64,000 bases of DNA, taken from Helicoverpa zea. Lineage: Eukaryota; Arthropoda; Insecta; Lepidoptera; Noctuidae. The stretch spans positions 12,046,001 through 12,110,000 of the forward strand of contig NC_061468.1 in NCBI RefSeq assembly GCF_022581195.2. The letters run 5' to 3'. The notes beneath the pieces were generated by a model. The model searched no databases, had not been told where the DNA came from, and worked only from the letters and a program-made list of their open reading frames with translations. A program made the position numbers and the translations under genes. Below are positions 59,382-64,000 of this stretch, piece by piece. Numbering within the stretch: position 1 is the first letter of the stretch; each line of letters starts with the position of its first letter.

Positions 59382-60208
59382 GTTTGTATGGCGTTAGTCC
59401 TACATTGCACGAGTGGCTTCCCTGGCGACTGGCAGGCTGTCTAGGAATATCTCTGTTCTCATTAATGTTCTAGCTCTTATCATGTTGTGTAGTGCATTTA
59501 TTTATCTTTCAACATATTATTTATATTTTTAAAATGGGAAATGCAATATCTTGTAATTTGCAGGAAAATGATATTTTACACTTTTCACGCATCAGGAAAC
59601 TGGACTCCCAAAGCGATCGTCCACGCTCAGTGGTTGTCAAACTTAGAAGCTCTAGAGTTCGAGATGAGATACTTGCATCCGTCATCAAGTTCAACCGTGC
59701 TCACCCACGAGACAAGTTAAACTCCACACATCTAGGATATGGCGGCACTAAAAAGCCTGTTTTTGTCTCTGAACATCTATCTCCTATCAACAAAGCTATC
59801 CATGCGGAGACTAGAAAAATAGCCCGTGCGAAAGGTTACAAATACGTATGGGCAGTGCCGTAACTAGGGCGGTGCCAGCGGTGCCCAGGCACAGGGCGCA
59901 GACCCTGGAGGGGCGCAGAAATGACCAGACCAGTATCTAGTTTTGTTTCATGCATGGTAGTTAGTAGGTACATTTTGTTTTATTGCGAATATGGTGTAGA
60001 CGCGCCCTCTGTACTATCTATATCTAAATGGCATTTTTCAAGCGATCTTGAAACAACAACACTTGTAAAGGTGGTTTTATATTTGTCTGATGTGTCGTGA
60101 CGTGACGCGTCAGAACGGTATCGGTTTCATACATTTAGTACTAGCTGGTGCCCGCGACTTCGTCTGCGCAGGATTAGTATTTCGAACAATGTGTTTATAA
60201 ATTGTAGC

Positions 60209-61468
60209 CAGTAGCGGCTTTAGGGTAGGGTGCGGTTGGGCGACAGCCCAGGGCGCCGGACATAAGGAGCGCCGCAGGCGCCCCCAACCAATCCTTGATC
60301 AGAATTTTACTCCTATTTTTGTTTTAATTTTCATCAAAGATCGCAGCTTACAAGAACTGTATCCAAATGTATGAATAGCATCAGGGCCGCCTTAACCTAT
60401 GGTGCATGGTGTGCGAATAATCCGGGCGCCGCGGGCTCAGGGGCGCCGCGGTACGCTCCTGGACCAAGAAATTTCAATTAAATTAATGTATTGTCATACA
60501 ATGCCGGGCGCGTTAGATACACTACTTTTATGTCCCAAAACTCAAAAATTTTCGCGCTCGCTTCGCTCGCGGTTTCTTTACACTTACGTTTTTTTCACAT
60601 ATAGCTACTTTGAATTTAATGTCCCAATACTCAAAAAAATTCGCGTTCCCTTCGCTCGCGGCTTCTTCACTTCACAGTCGCCTTTTATTATATATGTTAA
60701 GGACTTTTAGTGATCCAAATCTCAAAAAAGCTTTTTCGGGTTGCTTCACTTTATAGTTGTTTTTATTTTTCAACATTTTTTTGTCTACCCTAGCAAAAAG
60801 GTAGCGTCATTTTTAAGTCCTTTTATTAATTAGAAAGTAACTTCTAGTTTCTATTTATGGTACTACTTTAAGTCCCAAAATTTTAATTCATAAGCGCCAA
60901 CACCAACAAAGAGTTATCTACGTTTGGGCAACATTTTAAGTCATTTTTGTTTCTAAAATATAACAAAAAATTTCGACCTCGCTTCGCTCGCGCAATCAGA
61001 ACCTGTGTTCCCGTGTTTTTCATTCACCAACCAGCAATAACTTATGTACGATTGAGCTACATTTTAGGTAATTTTTGCTTGGACTTGTGAACTATGAAAA
61101 AAAAAAATTCGCGCTCGCTTCGCTCGCGCAATCGGTAACTACATATATTATGTCTCTGTTTTTCGTATGGGTTTGAATTGCAGTTGGGGGCGCCGTAGAA
61201 ATCTCGCGCAGGGCGCTATAGTTCGGCCATTCAGAGAATGCGTTCCTGACACGTCGCGATTGAACTGACGACGTAACTTTGCAATGGCGTTGCAGTTACG
61301 ATAAAAATATTTTTGCTGGTTGTTTACCGTTTTAACAATTGAGGAGCATTAAAACAACATTATTATATCAATAATCAATGAATGTTATTACGTCGTCAGT
61401 TCAATCGCGACGTGTCAGGAACGCATTCTCTGAATGGCCGAACTATAGTAGAATTAAAGCCGGCACTG
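60209..61468. mobile_element. Nest level 4: second hAT element
   Basis: Ends CAGTAGCGGCTTTA and TAAAGCCGGCACTG with a perfect 8-bp duplication ATTGTAGC at 60201-60208 and 61469-61476. The body repeats GCGCTCGCTTCGCTCGCG-like motifs four times (about 60552, 60643, 60970, 61111). Another hAT-like left end (CAGGGCCGCCTTAACC) occurs at about 60383. Confidence 0.85.
61219..61445. mobile_element. Nest level 5: MITE with TA duplication
   Basis: Inverted ends of about 58 bp (TAGTTCGGCCATTCAGAGAA and on), flanked by TA at 61217-61218 and 61446-61447. The innermost complete element of the stack. Confidence 0.85.
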
Positions 61469-62336
61469 ATTGTAGCCTATGTGTTATTCTAATGTATAAG
61501 CTATATTATTGTAAAGTTTCATTAAAATCCATTCAGTAGTTTTTGCGTGAAAGAGGAACAAACATCCATCCATCCATGTATACAAACTTTCGCGTTTATA
61601 ATATTAGTAGGATGGTAACGTTCCCACTAGTGCGTAACGTGTTGTGTTGTGATGGCTTATGTATGGAACCGATACAGTTCTGACGCGTCACGTCACGACA
61701 CATCAGACAAATATAAATCCACCTTGTCTTGCTCGCAATATTACATACACAAACAAAAGTACCTATACAGTAACTATGAGACCATTTCTGTCTATATTCA
61801 TTTGGAGGGCGCCACTTCTAACTTAGAAGTTCTAAGCAAATCTATCAATCTAGCTGAGGAGATGTACATATAGTTCACGTTACGCTATCATTGCTGTCAG
61901 CCACATTCATTGGTACTCCCTTTATCTTTGATTTTATTCATTAACTACGCGTGCGGCGTTACTGACGCACTAGCGTGCGAGAGATAGATTTTGAATAAAC
62001 AATTTTTATCTTAAAGAAATCTACTAAGTACCTATACCTTCGTAAACAAAAAATAGATAGATTTATTTTTATGCACATTTGTCCACTTTATTGTCAGAGC
62101 CTGGTTAGAGCATTTTTCAAGGGCGCAGTTTTGAAAGCTCGCACCGGGCGCATAAAAGGCTAGTTACGGCACTGCGTATGGGTTCGCGACGGTCGCATTC
62201 TGGTTCGCAAAGATGACGGCTCTAATGCTAAGCAAATAAAATCCTTAGACGCCATCTCACTGCTTTAAGTAATTAATATTTGACTGTGCTCATAATTATA
62301 TGCTTAACATTTTAGTTCAATATTTATTATCAAAAT

Positions 62337-63797
62337 ATGAGAGGAATGCGAACCAAACTCCATGATATCAACTTAGCAGTTGGCACCACACATTATGATG
62401 TCATTGTTATGACTGAAACGTGGCTTAACAGCAGCATAAATGATGGTGAGATTTTCAACACATCATACAACATATACCGAAGAGACAGAGCTTCCAGTTC
62501 TCTCGGTTCCAAGGAGGGAGGAGGCGTACTGATTGCGATATCCAAAACAATTCACTCAGTTCGTGCTCGCCATTGGGAATCAACGGCAGAAGATCTATGG
62601 GTTAAGTTAAAATTGAATAATGGTAAGCAAATTAATGTCTGTGGCGTATATCTTCCACCACCAATAACCCAACAACAGCTGGACTCGTTCCTGGACAATG
62701 CAACGAGTACCATCGATACTACCTGTGAAGATGTAATTATACTGGGCGACTTCAACCTTGGATTCATAAACTGCCATGCCAGTGAACCTAACACATCGAG
62801 AACTGTACCTTCTAACTACAGTAACAGTCTGGGCTTCTCATTGATTGATTTTATGTCGGTAAACTCACTGCAACAGTTTAACTGTATAGAAAATTCTAAA
62901 AAGAATGTTTTAGATTTAGTTCTTTCTAATTTACTGATTTGTAATGTAAAAAAATGTGAATCTCCATTATGTAGAGTAGACAAATATCACCCACCTTTAG
63001 AATTATATTTCCCATCTGTGATAATAGCCTCCTTAAAACCTAAACAAACAAGTAGTTTTAACTTCCGTGGTGCAGACTATGAATCAATCAACAGAAGACT
63101 TCTTAGTTTTAATTGGCATGAGTTGTTTGATCCTATATTATCGGTCCATGAAATGGTGTCTATCTTTTATTCAAGACTAAATGTTGTAATCAGTGAACTC
63201 GTTCCTAAGCGCAAGCGTATTAACAGTAAATATCCACAGTGGTATTCTAAATCTCTAGTTAATATCTTAAATGAGAAGGAAAAGTTGAGGATTCGGTTTA
63301 ACAAGTATGGCAACCCGAGAGATGAAATCGAATATAGAATTTTAAGCGACCGCGCTCGAACACATATTAAAGACTGTTACAATAAATTTCTGAATGGGAT
63401 GGAAAACAACATTAAGTTTAATCCAAAAGCCTTCTGGTCGTTCGTTAAAGCTAAAAAGTCTCAGTCATCAACGATTCCATCAGAGGTAAAATTAAATAAC
63501 TCCGTAGCCAGTAATGGTGAAGGGATTTGTAACTTTTTTGCTTCTCATTTTTCCTCGACTTTCACCACATGTAATGGTAACAACAGTCAACTGGTTGCAG
63601 GTACACATAGGTTTCCTCAGCTAACATTGTGTGCAATTCAATTTACTGAAAAAGACGTTCTCAGTAAACTTCTGCGTTTGGATGTGACCAAAGGACCTGG
63701 ACCTGATGGGCTACCACCTATATTTTTTAAAAAATGTGCTCGTAGTCTAGCGCTCCCACTTACATTAATATTTAATAGATCTGTAGCTGCAATACGT
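62337..63797 (+). pseudogene. Retrotransposon ORF2, endonuclease plus start of RT
   Basis: An open frame of about 487 codons, lying 68 bp after the ORF1 stop. It holds an AP-type endonuclease (DVIVMTETWL, VIILGDFNLGF, KNVLDLVLSN), a linker, and the first reverse-transcriptase motif (TKGPGPDGLPPIFFK). The catalytic Tyr-Ala-Asp-Asp region is absent: the frame breaks after LTLIFNRS, where unrelated GC-rich DNA begins. Jockey/CR1-type LINE. Full ORF2 proteins are about twice this length, so the element cannot be autonomous. Confidence 0.88.
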
Positions 63798-63798
63798 T

Positions 63799-64000
63799 AA
63801 ACGTGCGCGCGCCGCAACGGCGGGCGCCCCACTGAAGTCTCGCTACTCGGGTTGTCGCTGCGCCCCCGCAAGGGGGCGCGGCTGGCGGGCCGCGGGGCTA
63901 CGCCCCTTTCCCGCGGGGTCCAATCGCTGCCCGTTACTACGGGCAGGTCTTTGGATTGCCGATGTAGGCGCGGCAGGTTAGGACAGCGTTTGTGCGACGC
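63799..64000. other. GC-rich, hairpin-rich sequence at the window end
   Basis: A very GC-rich block with strong stem-loops (GCGCCCCCGCAAGGGGGCGC and CTGCCCGTTACTACGGGCAG). It interrupts the LINE ORF2. It could be the end of another mobile element that continues past the window; I cannot identify it. Confidence 0.5.

Larger units (their letters stand above)
60141..61612 (-). mobile_element. Nest level 3: Helitron
   Basis: On the minus strand it starts TCCTACTAATATTATAAACG after A and ends GGGCACCAGCTAG before T. About 212 bp without the inner insertion. Confidence 0.85.
60069..61725. mobile_element. Nest level 2: long-TIR MITE
   Basis: Inverted ends of about 65 bp, AAGGTGG...TATATTTGTCTGATG, including GACGTGACGCGTCAGAAC. 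A TTGT next to each end may be the target duplication. Confidence 0.8.
59853..62174. mobile_element. Nest level 1: hAT element in LINE ORF1
   Basis: Perfect 15-bp ends CAGTGCCGTAACTAG and complement; 8-bp duplication CGTATGGG at 59845-59852 and 62175-62182. Contains all inner elements and no transposase gene. Confidence 0.9.
59534..62268 (+). pseudogene. Retrotransposon ORF1, split by nested insertions
   Basis: The first part (to 59852) reads DILHFSRIRKLDSQSDRPRS and continues to KGYKYVW. The last part resumes at 62175-62268 with VRDGRILVRKDD and a TAA stop. This is the C-terminal region of ORF1 from Jockey/CR1-type LINEs, related to the FP-protein C-terminal fold. The 5' half of ORF1 is missing. 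The break is made by a 2.3-kb hAT element with a perfect 8-bp duplication, so the two parts were once continuous. Confidence 0.85.

Noticed and set aside
60399..60710. 103-codon ORF inside the nested elements
   Set aside because: Made of repeated CTCGCTTCGCTCGCG-type motifs of the hAT body; no domain.

Overview
The window is nuclear DNA of an insect, almost certainly a moth or butterfly. The coding exons give insect-type proteins with GT-AG introns. The repeats are typical of Lepidoptera: tRNA-derived SINEs ending in a shared core, short Helitrons that end in CTAG and insert between A and T, and many inverted-repeat MITEs. I cannot name the species. AT-rich introns and spacers contrast with very GC-rich internal exons.

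Five host genes were rebuilt exon by exon, with reading phase consistent across every junction. From left to right they are: VAC14 (810-12154, +), scaffold of the PIKfyve lipid-kinase complex; TBK1/IKK-epsilon kinase (18570-24337, -); cactin (25935-39455, +), a spliceosome-associated NF-kB regulator; NDUFS3 (42129-42926, -), a mitochondrial complex I subunit in one exon; and a LOTUS-Tudor protein of the TDRD5/TDRD7 type (47458-56941, +), expected to act in germ granules and the piRNA pathway. TBK1 and cactin are divergent neighbours about 1.6 kb apart, and both families are tied to NF-kB signalling.

Much of the rest is mobile DNA. VAC14 introns hold a hAT MITE, several other MITEs and a nearly intact DD34E Tc1-like element, and its last exon runs into a 62-bp minisatellite. 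The VAC14-TBK1 spacer holds a 2.1-kb foldback element with 1-kb arms and a 9-bp target duplication. The last cactin intron holds a second foldback element and a complete DD82E (Sailor-like) transposon whose spliced transposase is open over 454 codons. Short elements with 8-bp duplications and a half THAP domain, probably of the P superfamily, lie just upstream of cactin/TBK1 and NDUFS3.

The last 5 kb is a non-LTR retrotransposon. Its ORF1 is split by a stack of five nested elements, each boundary readable from target duplications or insertion rules. The element breaks off inside its reverse transcriptase and is followed by a GC-rich, hairpin-rich stretch that I do not recognise. No RNA genes, CRISPR arrays or prokaryotic features were found.
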